A DNA stretch of 64,000 nucleotides from Salimicrobium halophilum (GCF_900100295.1 NZ_FNEV01000003.1:18629-82628); one strand, 5' to 3'. Shown: positions 33,604 through 43,306, counted from the stretch's first letter. A program made the numbers and translations. Notes: generated by a model not told the origin, from the letters alone.

Positions 33604-35736
33604 TTACTGGTTCACATCGACAATACGGCCTTCTACTTCAGGAGATACAGAATCCCCCTGAGTCTGAAGATATTCTGTGAATACGTCGTAGTCTACGAAT
33701 CCAGGCTCACTTACCCGGTTATCTTCATAAACTTCTGCAAACATGTCGTAATCGTCCCCGCCTTGAATGGTGAACAGGTTACTAGCTACATAATACATTT
33801 CATCTTCCATCAATGGTTCATACGTACCATCGTCCTGTAGTACTTCTGCACTTACGATACGCTCACCGGCAGGCTGGCTGCTGTCGTATTCGAACTTCAT
33901 ACCAGCGACGTGGAGGAACTGTCCACCTGCAGTAGGAGCTGTAGATACGCTATGCTCCAGAGCTTCCATGAACTCGGAACCCTGGATTTCCATGATGCCA
34001 AGTTCGTTTCCGAATGGCATAACCTCCAGAATCTCTCCTAGAGTAATCGGTCCTTCATCGATAGAAGTACGGATGCCTCCTCCATTGGATACAGCGATTT
34101 GTGTTTCAGGGTTGATCTGTTGAGCTTTCCAGAGCATACCGTCTGTGATCAGGTTCCCGAGATTCGTTTCCCCTGTACGTACGTCTTCACGCACACCATT
34201 TAATGGAACTTCAGCAGATACTCCGATTTCTTCTTCTTGCAGTTCTTGTACTTGCTCCGTGTAAGGTTCAAGCTGTTCAGCAAAAGATTCGTCTTTAGGA
34301 AGCCCATCAAGTTCAACGAGTTCCCCTTCGTAATCAGTGATTACACCGTTACTATCAAATTCGACTTCCAGTGTGCCAAGATTGTCGTTATTTCCACCTG
34401 CCTGTACGATTACAGTAGGTTCATCTTTGTCTACGAAACGAGGCTCAGGAATCTCCGTGTGCGTATGACCGCCGACAATAATATCAATGCCGTCTACTTC
34501 TTCGGCCAGAACTTCATCGTTATCGTATTCAGGATTATCGTTCAGTCCGAGGTGCGTAAGGGCGATGACTTTATCCACCCCACGGTCTTCAAAAGCTTGA
34601 ACCATCGCTTCCGCTTCTTCAATGTAGTCGGAGAAAGTAATATTCTCAGGACTGGAAATATCGGCTGTTTCTTCAGTCGTCAACCCGAAGATTCCGACTT
34701 CCTCTCCCTTGACCTTTTTCGTGAAGCCACTGTAAATCTGTCCATCCTTCGCATCTGCCGTCACGATATCCGTTTTATCCATATCGTCAAAAAGTGGATC
34801 CTCGGAAAAATCGACGTTGGAAGCGACAAATGGAAACTCCGCGTTATTAACGAATTCTGCAAGGGCTTCGTGACCATTTTCACCAGCTCCGAGGTCAAAT
34901 TCATGGTTACCGAAAGACATGGCGTCATAACCGAGCTGATTCATAAAATCGAGGTCGGCCTGTCCCAGGAACTCCTGGAAGTAAAGAGTACCGGAGAAGA
35001 CATCTCCACCACTAAGAAGGAGTGATGCAGGATTTTTACCGCGGAAATTGTCTACCGCTGTTTTCGTCTCGGCTATGTTGCCGATGTTTCCGTGTGTATC
35101 ATTCGTGTGCATCAACGCAAGCTCATAATCGTCGTCGGTCGCTTCAGCAGCTCTATGAAGGAACACGGCGTAATCTCCACGTTTCGCTTCCATATCGACA
35201 CCGAACTCCGTCTCAGACACACCATTAGTGATGCCATGATCGACTAATGCCTGGACCGCTTTATAATAGCGGTTGCTGACGTCATCAAAATCGATGGTAT
35301 CCGTAGTCGGTTCCAATCCGAACCCTTCCTGGATCCAGATAGCCAATTCACCACGAGTGATCAGATCATTGGCCCCGAATGTGTCAGAAGTCTTACCTTC
35401 TGTGATACCAGCCTCTTTAAGAGCCGCTACTTCAGCTTCTGCACGAGCCGGAACATCATTGAAGCCTGTATCAGCATCAGCGTCAATATCAAGACCAAGA
35501 ACATTGGCGAGTTGTACTGCCGCATCCACACGTTTGATCGGCATATATGTACCGAAGGTCGTTTCTGTGTACCCCTGGGTCGCTCCCTGTTCAACCAGGA
35601 AATCAACCGCTTCCGTATATCGGTCGTTGACGTCTTCGAACTGATGCGAATCCGCCATTACAGCAGGTGCTGATACCGTCACCGCAGCTGTTGCAGCTAT
35701 TGCGGAAGCCGTCAGCATTTTCTTGTTTTTACTCAC
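33604..35736 (-). CDS. SLH-anchored 5'-nucleotidase / cyclic phosphodiesterase
   Basis: About 710 residues. The start is set at the GTG at 35736, 8 bases from AAAAGGAG. The ATG at 35742 is only 2 bases from it. A signal peptide ('ASAIAATAAVTVSAPAVMA') precedes three SLH domains (about 30-195, 'FEDVNDRYTEAVDFLVEQGA', 'FNDVPARAEAEVAALKEAGI', 'FDDVSNRYYKAVQALVDHGI') that bind pyruvylated wall polymer. A metallophosphatase domain follows ('ALMHTNDTHGN', 'SGGDVFSG', 'FGNHEFD', 'VGGHTHTEIPEP'), then a 5'-nucleotidase C-terminal domain. It would release nucleosides and phosphate from nucleotides at the cell surface. The acidic sequence is typical of halophile surface proteins. The giant nuclease gene lies upstream on the same strand. 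Confidence 0.92.
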   Translation of the reverse strand: MSKNKKMLTASAIAATAAVTVSAPAVMADSHQFEDVNDRYTEAVDFLVEQGATQGYTETTFGTYMPIKRVDAAVQLANVLGLDIDADADTGFNDVPARAEAEVAALKEAGITEGKTSDTFGANDLITRGELAIWIQEGFGLEPTTDTIDFDDVSNRYYKAVQALVDHGITNGVSETEFGVDMEAKRGDYAVFLHRAAEATDDDYELALMHTNDTHGNIGNIAETKTAVDNFRGKNPASLLLSGGDVFSGTLYFQEFLGQADLDFMNQLGYDAMSFGNHEFDLGAGENGHEALAEFVNNAEFPFVASNVDFSEDPLFDDMDKTDIVTADAKDGQIYSGFTKKVKGEEVGIFGLTTEETADISSPENITFSDYIEEAEAMVQAFEDRGVDKVIALTHLGLNDNPEYDNDEVLAEEVDGIDIIVGGHTHTEIPEPRFVDKDEPTVIVQAGGNNDNLGTLEVEFDSNGVITDYEGELVELDGLPKDESFAEQLEPYTEQVQELQEEEIGVSAEVPLNGVREDVRTGETNLGNLITDGMLWKAQQINPETQIAVSNGGGIRTSIDEGPITLGEILEVMPFGNELGIMEIQGSEFMEALEHSVSTAPTAGGQFLHVAGMKFEYDSSQPAGERIVSAEVLQDDGTYEPLMEDEMYYVASNLFTIQGGDDYDMFAEVYEDNRVSEPGFVDYDVFTEYLQTQGDSVSPEVEGRIVDVNQ

Positions 35737-35869
35737 ATCCATCTCTCCTTTTAGTAAAATATGAAAGCCCATTCATTTTTCATTTTACATGAAATATTCT
35801 GAAAAATAAACGAGTTTTACAATTTATTATAAGAACTTTTACCTACGCTCAAAAAATGAACGCCTTCTT

Positions 35870-35906
35870 CTCCCTGAAAATCAAGTATTAATGGGGTTTC
35901 AGGGAG
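35870..35906. repeat. Inverted repeat in the 5'-nucleotidase/nuclease gap
   Basis: CTCCCTGAAA (35870-35879) and TTTCAGGGAG (35897-35906), 10-bp perfect stem with a 17-base loop and no T-run. The place fits a regulatory site or weak terminator of the nuclease gene. Confidence 0.4.
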
Positions 35907-35947
35907 ATAGGCGCCAAAACTACTTACACTGATAACTGTTCAGATGA

Positions 35948-38900
35948 TTATTTGTTCCTACCCTTTCCGTTTCCAGGGTGCTCGTCATGAACAGGATGAT
36001 CTTCCCATTTGTCTCCGTTTTTCTTGTTTCCTTTTCCAGGATGTTCGTCATGGACCGGGTGATCTTCCCACTTGTCATGGCCCTTCATTTTTCCTGGATG
36101 TGTACTCTCTTCTTCAAAGTCGAATAATGCAAGCACTGGGTCATGATCACTTGCCCTTCCGTTCTCTACACTGAAATTGGAATTCACGTTGATCGTTTCG
36201 ATTTCTGCGTTCTCATACAAGCTGTCTGTCGCAAGAATGTGATCCAATACTTGGGCATTTCCCTGATAGTTGTACGTATACCTGTCTTGCTGGTCCACGT
36301 CTTCAATCAAATTGTTCAACACATCCCCTTCTAATTCTTCCAGAGGATTCGAGAATTCGAAATCGTTCAAGTCACCCATTACGACTACATTCGCATTCTC
36401 CATTTCCGCTTCCACTTTCTCGGTGAACTCGCGGATCAAAGCAGCTTGTTTCATACGTTGGTCTTCACTTCCGAGTTCGTAAGGATGCTCTGCTCCAAAC
36501 GGTGCTCCATCTCCGCCTTTGGAGTTGAAGTGATTCGTTATGACAATCACTTTCTCTCCGTTGAATTCAAACTCGGCTGCCAATGGTTTCCGGGAGTCAT
36601 CCCAAGCCTCATTTTGCGGAGCGATTCGTGCAGGGTTGTGGGAAAGTCCGTCTTCTGTCACTTCCACCGCTGTTGTCGCATCTCCCGCTGGTTTGTCCGT
36701 CATCGTCACGCGCTCCGGATTATAGATGACACCGACTCGGATATTCCCGCCTGGAATACCCCCATCCTGACCATCTTGAGGAGCTACCTCCGCGTATTCA
36801 TACGTCGGACCGCCTGCTTCTTCAATGGCCGTGATTAACGTCTCATAACTCTCACTTCCGTCGACAGTACCGTCATCTTCGTTTCCGCTATTATCCTGCA
36901 CTTCCACCAATCCGACGATGTCAGGAGCGTTCATATTCTCCACCATCTGTTCAGCGATCCGAGCAGTTTTTTCAGGGCTCGTCTCCGGCGAGAAGTTTTC
37001 CATGTTATACGTTGCTACAGACAGCTCTGTCTCGGAACCTTCAAGCGTACCGAACTCTTCCTCGGCTCCTCCATCTTTCAATTCAGGAAGGTCTCCGGTC
37101 GGACGGATTTTGTAATTGCTGTAGTCGTAGTTCACGACACCGGTAATCGAGCCTTCAAAGTAGTCTCCCGTTTTCGCAACGATGTCCTCGCCATCTACAT
37201 CAATCAACATCCGCTCCGGGTTCAGATCCTCTTCCGTCAGTCGCAGACCATCGACATCCGTAAATGCCTGATCTTCACTAGTTTCTACGTAAACCGGAAG
37301 TTCTTCGTATTTGACAGGACCGGTTACCGTTGCATCCGGTAGTTCCACAAGCATTCCCTCGAGACTTTCATAGAAATCAAGACCGTCCGTCTTAGGATCG
37401 AACGAGGTCATGCCGTCATCTTCGACCGTTTCTGTAGGCTGAATACGATCTTCACCAATGACGGTGGTATCCGGCAGCTCCGACCCGGAAGAGATTTCTG
37501 TGATACCTGAAGCCGAAATCTGAGTAGTAAGGAGGTCATCAACATCGCTATAGCCGTCTTCTCTCCATTCGGTTACCTCACCATCTACCGCTACTTCGTC
37601 TCCGACTTCCACCTCATGACCAGAGCTATAAACATAGATACCTTCTGATGTACGAATGTCATCATCCGGATTCACCGATTGCATATAGAAACCACTGGAT
37701 CCGTCCAGCTTCGTCACCACACCTATCACTCCGGTCACGGCTTGTCCTTCATACGGAGAGGTGTGGCCGACTCCCTGGATGTCGTGGATCTCCGCATCAT
37801 CTACAGAAGGCAGAACACTGTACGTAAAGGTCTTCCCTTCACTTACTGTTCCATCTTCTTTCACGACAACTGCACTCAGCGTCGTGTCTTCCGTGATAGG
37901 AATCGGTCCGGTATAGAGAGTACTGTCCATATCAGCTTCAGATCCATCTGTCGTGTAGCGGATTTCTGCATTTTTCTGAGCAGTATATAGTTCTACTTCT
38001 GTGCCTTCGACGATACTGCCTGATTCTTCAGAAGACTGGACAGCGAATACTTCCGTTACAACATCTCTGTCGTTTCTCGGAACAATCCGGTATTCGTTAT
38101 AGCTGTAGTTCACCACACCCGTCAGCTGTTCGTATGTATCCCCTACATCAAGCAGCCCTTCTTCTTTCGGAGTGGAATATAAAGTACCCTCTTCATCCTG
38201 AAGTGTATAATCGCCGAATTCATTGACACTTTCCACTGTTACGTTTTCTGCCTGTACAAGCTCCCCTTCCACATCTTCAGTCATACCAGAACTGGTCACT
38301 GTTTCAGGTTGTGGAACACCAGGGGATCCCGTTTCTTCGATAGCAGAGTCCAGGGTTTCTATTTGAGCCATCCCGAAATAGTCACCAAGTGTACCTTGGG
38401 CTTCCACTCTTGTTCCAAGATCTACGTCAAGAGAAGGACCGCGCAGAATGACTCCAGCAGTGTCGTCCTGAACGTACAGGTTTGTTTGACCTCCGGTGAC
38501 AAAAGATGCAGTTACAACACCTTCCACTCTCACGGTATCCCCTTCGGAAGCATTTCTGGCTTCTGCAATCGTGACTTTTTCAACCGCTTCCTCTTCTTCT
38601 ACTTCGTAACTTCCAAGATTTTCGAACGTATCTTTCGGATAAGGATTCCATTCAGCGGATGTTTCAAAAGCATCATCTATAACCGTATCACCGGACGTAA
38701 TACTTTCATCTCTGACAAGCGTTACGTCTTGCCCGAAGGAGTCCTCGCTTCCGGTCTGGCCTATGGAATCGACCACAGTGTCTGCTTTCTTAAGAACAAC
38801 CGGGTCATTCCCGTTAAAATTCGTCACTCCACCGTTTTCCGTATCCGCTTTTGCGAGTACTTCTTCACCGGCACTCGTGTGAGCGATCACATGAACATCA

Positions 38901-39169
38901 CCGGCTTCAAGCGTTCCTTCGAGCGTTAAATCGGTCGAAGCCGTGGTGCTTCCATTGGAATACAGCTCCACGGTATACCCGGACAGATCCACCGCTTCCC
39001 CGGTGCCGTTATAAATCTCAAGTGCTTTGTTATAGCCGCTTCCCTCTACATATTCAGAAAATAATAAATCCGTCGTCTCCTCTGCACTTACCCTGTCCAC
39101 ATTCGCATATGGTGCAAGCACCATTGCTGCCGTACCGATACCTAGCGCCAACCTTTTCACATAGTTCAA
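35948..39169 (-). CDS. Giant extracellular nuclease with lamin-tail, OB, chitobiase-type and EEP domains
   Basis: 1073 residues. The start is the TTG at 39169, 7 bases from AGGAGG, followed by a signal peptide ('LALGIGTAAMVLAP...VSA'). A lamin-tail domain (about 33-150, 'LLFSEYVEGSGYNKALEIYN') is followed by a YhcR-type OB domain (about 195-360), a chitobiase-like Ig domain (about 375-455, 'AEIRYTTDGSEADMDSTLYT') and a second OB-type pair (about 460-700). The endonuclease/exonuclease/phosphatase domain (about 715-1025) shows 'VATYNMENF', 'VGLVEVQD', 'TNHFNSKGG', 'MGDLNDFE' and 'SDHDPVLA'. The C-terminus is a tandem His/Lys-rich repeat. It should degrade extracellular DNA or RNA. A cre-like site lies at the promoter. 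No LPXTG, so the basic tail may hold it to the wall. Confidence 0.9.
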   Translation of the reverse strand: MNYVKRLALGIGTAAMVLAPYANVDRVSAEETTDLLFSEYVEGSGYNKALEIYNGTGEAVDLSGYTVELYSNGSTTASTDLTLEGTLEAGDVHVIAHTSAGEEVLAKADTENGGVTNFNGNDPVVLKKADTVVDSIGQTGSEDSFGQDVTLVRDESITSGDTVIDDAFETSAEWNPYPKDTFENLGSYEVEEEEAVEKVTIAEARNASEGDTVRVEGVVTASFVTGGQTNLYVQDDTAGVILRGPSLDVDLGTRVEAQGTLGDYFGMAQIETLDSAIEETGSPGVPQPETVTSSGMTEDVEGELVQAENVTVESVNEFGDYTLQDEEGTLYSTPKEEGLLDVGDTYEQLTGVVNYSYNEYRIVPRNDRDVVTEVFAVQSSEESGSIVEGTEVELYTAQKNAEIRYTTDGSEADMDSTLYTGPIPITEDTTLSAVVVKEDGTVSEGKTFTYSVLPSVDDAEIHDIQGVGHTSPYEGQAVTGVIGVVTKLDGSSGFYMQSVNPDDDIRTSEGIYVYSSGHEVEVGDEVAVDGEVTEWREDGYSDVDDLLTTQISASGITEISSGSELPDTTVIGEDRIQPTETVEDDGMTSFDPKTDGLDFYESLEGMLVELPDATVTGPVKYEELPVYVETSEDQAFTDVDGLRLTEEDLNPERMLIDVDGEDIVAKTGDYFEGSITGVVNYDYSNYKIRPTGDLPELKDGGAEEEFGTLEGSETELSVATYNMENFSPETSPEKTARIAEQMVENMNAPDIVGLVEVQDNSGNEDDGTVDGSESYETLITAIEEAGGPTYEYAEVAPQDGQDGGIPGGNIRVGVIYNPERVTMTDKPAGDATTAVEVTEDGLSHNPARIAPQNEAWDDSRKPLAAEFEFNGEKVIVITNHFNSKGGDGAPFGAEHPYELGSEDQRMKQAALIREFTEKVEAEMENANVVVMGDLNDFEFSNPLEELEGDVLNNLIEDVDQQDRYTYNYQGNAQVLDHILATDSLYENAEIETINVNSNFSVENGRASDHDPVLALFDFEEESTHPGKMKGHDKWEDHPVHDEHPGKGNKKNGDKWEDHPVHDEHPGNGKGRNK
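35951..36076 (-). repeat. Tandem 21-residue repeat at the nuclease C-terminus
   Basis: Two copies of DKWEDHPVHDEHPGKGNKKN-like 63-base units. The second ends 'GNGKGRNK'. They are His-, Lys- and Gly-rich, unlike the very acidic body of the protein. Confidence 0.85.
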
Positions 39170-39192
39170 ACGCGTCTCCTCCTTTTAATAAA

Positions 39193-39206
39193 TGTAAGCG
39201 CATTCT
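39193..39206 (+). promoter_or_regulatory. cre-like site upstream of the nuclease gene
   Basis: TGTAAGCGCATTCT has one mismatch from TGWAARCGYTWNCW and lies about 25 bases before the TTG start, overlapping where the transcript would begin. Confidence 0.4.
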
Positions 39207-39295
39207 TATTATAAATGGACAAGGTTAATGCTGTGTATATATATTCTGGAGATTTTGTAAATTGATTCAAAAGGTTCGAACAACTTTCTGATCCG

Positions 39296-39967
39296 TCACC
39301 TGTAAAAATTCACCCATGTCTCAGGACCTACAATTCCATCGACCTGCAGACAATGTTTCCTCTGGAAATGACGTATGACTTCTTCTGTTTTCGGACCGAA
39401 AATTCCATCCGTTCTTATTTGCACGGCAACTTGAACCTGTTTGACCCGCTTACCTCTGCTACCTCTTCTTAGTAGAAACCCGGGATAATCGAAAGGACTC
39501 TTCCCTGTTTTCAATTCTTCCCAAGACATACCATGGGTCCATTCTAGGTGAGGGTAATCCTGGAAAGAATTCCAGTTTCCACCCCACGTAAATCCTAAGC
39601 CTTTAGCCACAGAAGCAACCCTTCTCCAGTCCTCATTCACTTTCCATACGGCTTGTTGTCCGTTATCCGTAACAAGGCAAAAATCGATAGCAAATCCGTA
39701 ATTATGGATACTCTGTCCGGGCTTTGCGTTCGTTACCACCTTCCCCCGTCTCCCATATTTGGTACCATTGAACTGATACCCTGGCCGACCTTGCCCATAA
39801 AGGTATGCTTGTTGTTCATGAGAACGGTATCCCCCGGTGACCTGGGCGAAGATCCCTTCATCATAAACTTGACTGATGATTCTCTGCCCCCATTCAGCAA
39901 TACGGTTCTCCACGCCCTGCATATTTCTCGTGCTGCGCCGCAATAGTTCTTCCCTGGTGATTTTCAT
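39296..39967 (-). CDS. M15 peptidoglycan endopeptidase with PG-binding domain (CwlK-like)
   Basis: About 223 residues from the ATG at 39967 behind GGAGGG. A VanY/CwlK-type M15 domain (about 1-150) shows zinc and catalytic marks 'HNYGFAIDFCLV' and 'YPHLEWTHG'. A PG_binding_1 domain is at about 160-220 ('GIFGPKTEEVIRHFQRKH'). Family members cut L-Ala-D-Glu or D-Ala-D-Ala bonds in the peptide stem. No signal peptide is visible, as in phage endolysins, but no other phage genes are nearby. Confidence 0.85.
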   Translation of the reverse strand: MKITREELLRRSTRNMQGVENRIAEWGQRIISQVYDEGIFAQVTGGYRSHEQQAYLYGQGRPGYQFNGTKYGRRGKVVTNAKPGQSIHNYGFAIDFCLVTDNGQQAVWKVNEDWRRVASVAKGLGFTWGGNWNSFQDYPHLEWTHGMSWEELKTGKSPFDYPGFLLRRGSRGKRVKQVQVAVQIRTDGIFGPKTEEVIRHFQRKHCLQVDGIVGPETWVNFYR

Positions 39968-40092
39968 TTGACCACCCTCCTTCAGAGCTATAATCGAAAC
40001 GGATTTCATTCGGGTGTAATCAGATTAATGGATTTTTTGGAAACAGACATCTAAAATAAGTACATGAAACGGATGAAGTTGAGGTGAAAATG

Positions 40093-40800
40093 ATGAAAAT
40101 AGAAATATGGTCCGATTTTGTATGCCCCTTCTGCTATATTGGGAAGCGGCGCCTGGAGCAGGCAGTGAATGCTCTCCCTGAACATGCGGAAGTGGAATGG
40201 GAATACAAAAGTTTTGAACTGGACCCTGACGCAGAAACACAAACGAAACCGAACATGCATGAGAAACTGGCTAAAAAATATAATAAAACCTTAGAACAGG
40301 CGAAAGAAATGACTTCTCATATGGAAGAAGAAGCGAAACAAAGTGGACTCACCTTCCGCTTCGATCAGGTGATTCCGGCGAATACGTTCGATGCTCATCG
40401 CGTCGCTAAATTTGCGGAAGAACAAGGAAAGAATGACGAAGTGACGGAGAAGTTCATGCAGGCTGTGTTGACAGACGGAAAAAATATCGGAGACGCTGAA
40501 ACGATCTATGAGCTCGCTGTAGAGGCAGGGCTTGATTCTGATGCCGTAGCTCAGGTATTGAGAAGCGAAGATTATACAGAGGCCGTACGAAATGAGGAGA
40601 GAGAAGCCTATCAGCTCGGCGTACAGGGCGTTCCTTTCTTCGTCATAAACCGTAAGTATGCCATATCCGGGGCACAGCCCAAAGAAACGTTCGACCAGGC
40701 ACTCGAACAGGTATGGCAGGAAGAGAATAGTACTCCATCCTTCACCAGTCTGAATGGCGCTACAGGAAGTACATGCACGGAAGAAGGCTGTGACGAATAA
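40093..40800 (+). CDS. DsbA-family (FrnE-like) thioredoxin-fold oxidoreductase
   Basis: About 235 residues, cytoplasmic (no signal). CPFC active site in 'IWSDFVCPFCYIGKRRLEQA', a long helical insert, and a cis-Pro motif 'QGVPFFVINRKYAISGAQP'. The family handles thiol redox or 2-hydroxychromene isomerase-type chemistry. The exact reaction is unknown. The C-terminus carries two more Cys ('GSTCTEEGCDE'), a possible metal or redox site. The ATG at 40093 is 6 bases after GAGGTG. An ATG at 40090 is also possible. Confidence 0.88.
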   Translation: MKIEIWSDFVCPFCYIGKRRLEQAVNALPEHAEVEWEYKSFELDPDAETQTKPNMHEKLAKKYNKTLEQAKEMTSHMEEEAKQSGLTFRFDQVIPANTFDAHRVAKFAEEQGKNDEVTEKFMQAVLTDGKNIGDAETIYELAVEAGLDSDAVAQVLRSEDYTEAVRNEEREAYQLGVQGVPFFVINRKYAISGAQPKETFDQALEQVWQEENSTPSFTSLNGATGSTCTEEGCDE

Positions 40801-40806
40801 TACAGA

Positions 40807-40844
40807 AAACAGGCGAGCGTCTCCCCCAAGACGCTCGCCTGTTT
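40807..40844 (+). terminator. Terminator of the DsbA-family gene
   Basis: 16-bp perfect stem AAACAGGCGAGCGTCT/AGACGCTCGCCTGTTT, 6-base loop. Confidence 0.85.
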
Positions 40845-40897
40845 GTATCTTCTTTCCTTCTCTGTTCCATGACATATGCGCTTTCTCCTGGCATGGA

Positions 40898-41077
40898 TTA
40901 ATCCCTCTCTTCTATCACTTCTAAGTAAAAATCGTAACAGTCCCCACACAGGACCGTTCCATCATGTACCCCATCCTGTACGTAATACATATGGTCTTCA
41001 AGTTCTTCGGTATTGCAGTGATGACATGGTCTCGTAAGTGTGAACCATTGCTCCTGCTCAAGCTGCAATTGTTTCAT
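40898..41077 (-). CDS. Small putative zinc-ribbon protein
   Basis: About 59 residues. Two Cys pairs, 'CHHC' and 'CGDC', are spaced about 23 residues apart, as in a small zinc ribbon, and are followed by an acidic end. The SD GGAGGG lies directly before the ATG at 41077. A TTG three codons later has better spacing (about 9), so the start is unsure. No partner gene is seen. Between its start and the next gene's terminator (41090-41426), about 340 bases hold no gene and no clear motif. Confidence 0.6.
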   Translation of the reverse strand: MKQLQLEQEQWFTLTRPCHHCNTEELEDHMYYVQDGVHDGTVLCGDCYDFYLEVIEERD

Positions 41078-41426
41078 CCCTCCTCTCACTATGTATCTTA
41101 CCGGGCTTTCCTGTTTCGCTCAAAAGCGGATTATTGAAAGAAGCTGCTCTTCGGTCTATAGGAATAATAGAATTCCAGGTCACCTTTTTGAATTTCTCAA
41201 CCTGCGGTAAGTCAGAAATCGATGAATGATAGTTTTTTAAATTTTTTCTTCTGTCCCCTAATTCTATTCGATGAATTTTTCATAAGAAACATAGAAAACA
41301 CAGCATATCATGAAGTATGGAACACTTTTTTCACTCCTCAAAGGCTAACATGCATCATTCCGATTGTTATGCGATAGTTTCCTCCCAATCGTATGCAAAA
41401 TCATCTCATAACCCTCCTTCAACAAG

Positions 41427-41453
41427 AAAACCCGACCATAAGAAGGTCGGGTT
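41427..41453 (-). terminator. Terminator of the panF-like gene
   Basis: AACCCGACC/GGTCGGGTT stem (9 bp, 7-base loop), then a T-run on the minus strand. Confidence 0.8.
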
Positions 41454-41456
41454 CCA

Positions 41457-42911
41457 TCACCTGGATTGTTCAACTGTATGACTTACGTATTCCTGGGAAG
41501 TTCCCAGACTAACAAGAATATAAATGATAAAGGAAAACACAACAGGTAGCACGACGCTGTGCATACCGAGAGGCTGGGAGAAGAACTGATCGATCACTAT
41601 ATACGAAACGATTCCTGTCAGCATAGAAGAAATCGCTCCATATTTGTTCCCTTTCTCCCAGTACAGTCCGAGCACCACCGGCCAAATGAAGGTAGCTTCC
41701 AGTCCGCCGAATGCGAACAGGTTCAGCCAGATGAGAAGATCCGGAGGCTGCAGAGCCATCAGGAAGACGAGAATACCAAGTACAGCCGTCACTCCGAAAC
41801 TCATCGTTTTCACCCGCTTTTCGGAAGCGTCCGGTTTCATATAAGTGACATAGATATCTTTGACGAAAGCAGAACTCACGAGGAGCAGAAGGGAATCGAC
41901 GGTCGACATGATTGCGGCCATCGGTGCAGCCAGTACGAGCCCCGCTACCCAGGCGGGCAGTACTTCAAGGGCTATCATCGGCATCACACGGTCCCCCACC
42001 TCGATACCAGGCAGGATCGGTCTCGCGAAGACACCGATCAGGTGCATATTAAGCATGACGAAGCCGACGACTACCGTTCCGATGATGATTGCACGGTGCA
42101 TCGCCTGAGAACTTTTGTAAGACATCGCCCTCAGCGTAACCTGAGGAAGTCCGACTACAGCTACACCTACAAGAATCCAGAACGAGGAGACGTAGGCAGG
42201 AGAAAGTGTCAACTCTGCACCGAACGGAGTAATCAAATTAGGGTTTTCAGCAGATAAATCATTTATGATCGTATCGATTCCTCCACCGGCTATGATGGTA
42301 GCGATAAGTAGAACGAGCGTACCTATGAACATCACGCTTCCCTGTACCGCGTCCGTCAAAGCTACAGCACGGAATCCTCCTATTACGACATACACCAAAA
42401 CGGAGGCAGCGAATATGAACAGCGCGGATGTATAAGGGATGCCCGCGACTGTTTCTATCAGCCTTGCTCCCCCGACCCACTGTGCGGCCATCGCAGAGAA
42501 CAGAAATACAATGATACTTACCGCCGCAATCAGCGCTACCGTATGACTTTGATACCGCGAACGTAAATAATCCGTTAATGTAACAGCTTTATACTGACGA
42601 GCTTTGATTGCGAATTTCTTTCCGAGGATCATCAGCACGAAGTAACCGGTGACCACCTGCGTCATAGCAAGCAGCACCCATGCCAACCCTTGAGTGTAAG
42701 CCACTCCAGGCCCCCCGATAAAACTACTGGCACTCCCGTATGTAGCCATCATAGTCATGGCAAGGATAAACCCGCCTAACTGCCGTCCTCCTAAAAAATA
42801 TTCCTGCATGAAATCCTTTTTAGACAGACGGATCGACCGGTTAGCCCAAAATCCGATAAAGAAAATAAGTAGAATAAATAAAAACAAGGGTAATACAACT
42901 GCAATATTCAT
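41457..42911 (-). CDS. panF: Sodium/pantothenate symporter-like protein
   Basis: 484 residues, SSS family with about 13 helices ('FLGGRQLGGFILAMTMMATY', 'SSFIGGPGVAYTQGLAWVLL'). Size and sequence are close to PanF, which takes up pantothenate with Na+. The gene before it encodes a DUF997/YhdT-type membrane protein, which accompanies PanF in many genomes. The ATG overlaps that gene's stop by 4 bases. A different substrate is still possible. Confidence 0.82.
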   Translation of the reverse strand: MNIAVVLPLFLFILLIFFIGFWANRSIRLSKKDFMQEYFLGGRQLGGFILAMTMMATYGSASSFIGGPGVAYTQGLAWVLLAMTQVVTGYFVLMILGKKFAIKARQYKAVTLTDYLRSRYQSHTVALIAAVSIIVFLFSAMAAQWVGGARLIETVAGIPYTSALFIFAASVLVYVVIGGFRAVALTDAVQGSVMFIGTLVLLIATIIAGGGIDTIINDLSAENPNLITPFGAELTLSPAYVSSFWILVGVAVVGLPQVTLRAMSYKSSQAMHRAIIIGTVVVGFVMLNMHLIGVFARPILPGIEVGDRVMPMIALEVLPAWVAGLVLAAPMAAIMSTVDSLLLLVSSAFVKDIYVTYMKPDASEKRVKTMSFGVTAVLGILVFLMALQPPDLLIWLNLFAFGGLEATFIWPVVLGLYWEKGNKYGAISSMLTGIVSYIVIDQFFSQPLGMHSVVLPVVFSFIIYILVSLGTSQEYVSHTVEQSR

Positions 42912-43180
42912 TTGAACTCTTCATCCTCTACATCCAGAGATACGTCTGTAAAGAAAATCTTCACGACAAAAATCACCAATACCGACATTAATAGAAAACC
43001 ACCGACACAACTCATGAAAAACCAGGCCGGCAACCCTAGTATGTAACTGTATTCTTCAGGCGGTTTGCTTCCGAGACCATAAGCAAAGCCGAACCACCAG
43101 AGAAAGTTGATAACAGCAAGTCCTATGCCAATCAAAGCTTCACGATTGGCTATCCTGAACCTGTGATCCTGTTTTTCCAC
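42908..43180 (-). CDS. YhdT/DUF997-type small membrane protein
   Basis: About 90 residues, two helices ('IGIGLAVINFLWWFGFAYGL', 'FMSCVGGFLLMSVLVIFVV') and an acidic tail. The start is taken as the GTG at 43180, 7 bases after GGAGGAGGG. An upstream ATG at 43213 would place the SD inside the gene. Translationally coupled to panF and thought to be a partner of it. Confidence 0.8.
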   Translation of the reverse strand: MEKQDHRFRIANREALIGIGLAVINFLWWFGFAYGLGSKPPEEYSYILGLPAWFFMSCVGGFLLMSVLVIFVVKIFFTDVSLDVEDEEFK

Positions 43181-43274
43181 TTCTCTTCCCTCCTCCATTT
43201 CAAGTATTTTCATTATGCAACATTTTTCTTTCCATGAGAAGGAAAAGGTGTATATTCACTTCTAAACATAAAGA

Positions 43275-43293
43275 GCCGCTCCTTCAGAGCGAC
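43275..43293 (-). terminator. Weak terminator after scrK
   Basis: 7-bp stem GTCGCTC/GAGCGGC with one wobble, short T-run. Confidence 0.4.
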
Positions 43294-43306
43294 CCCAAGT
43301 TATTCA

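Noticed and set aside
39296..39967. Prophage lysis gene
   Set aside because: The M15 enzyme has no signal peptide, but no holin, tail or integrase gene is in the window. CwlK-like chromosomal copies are common.
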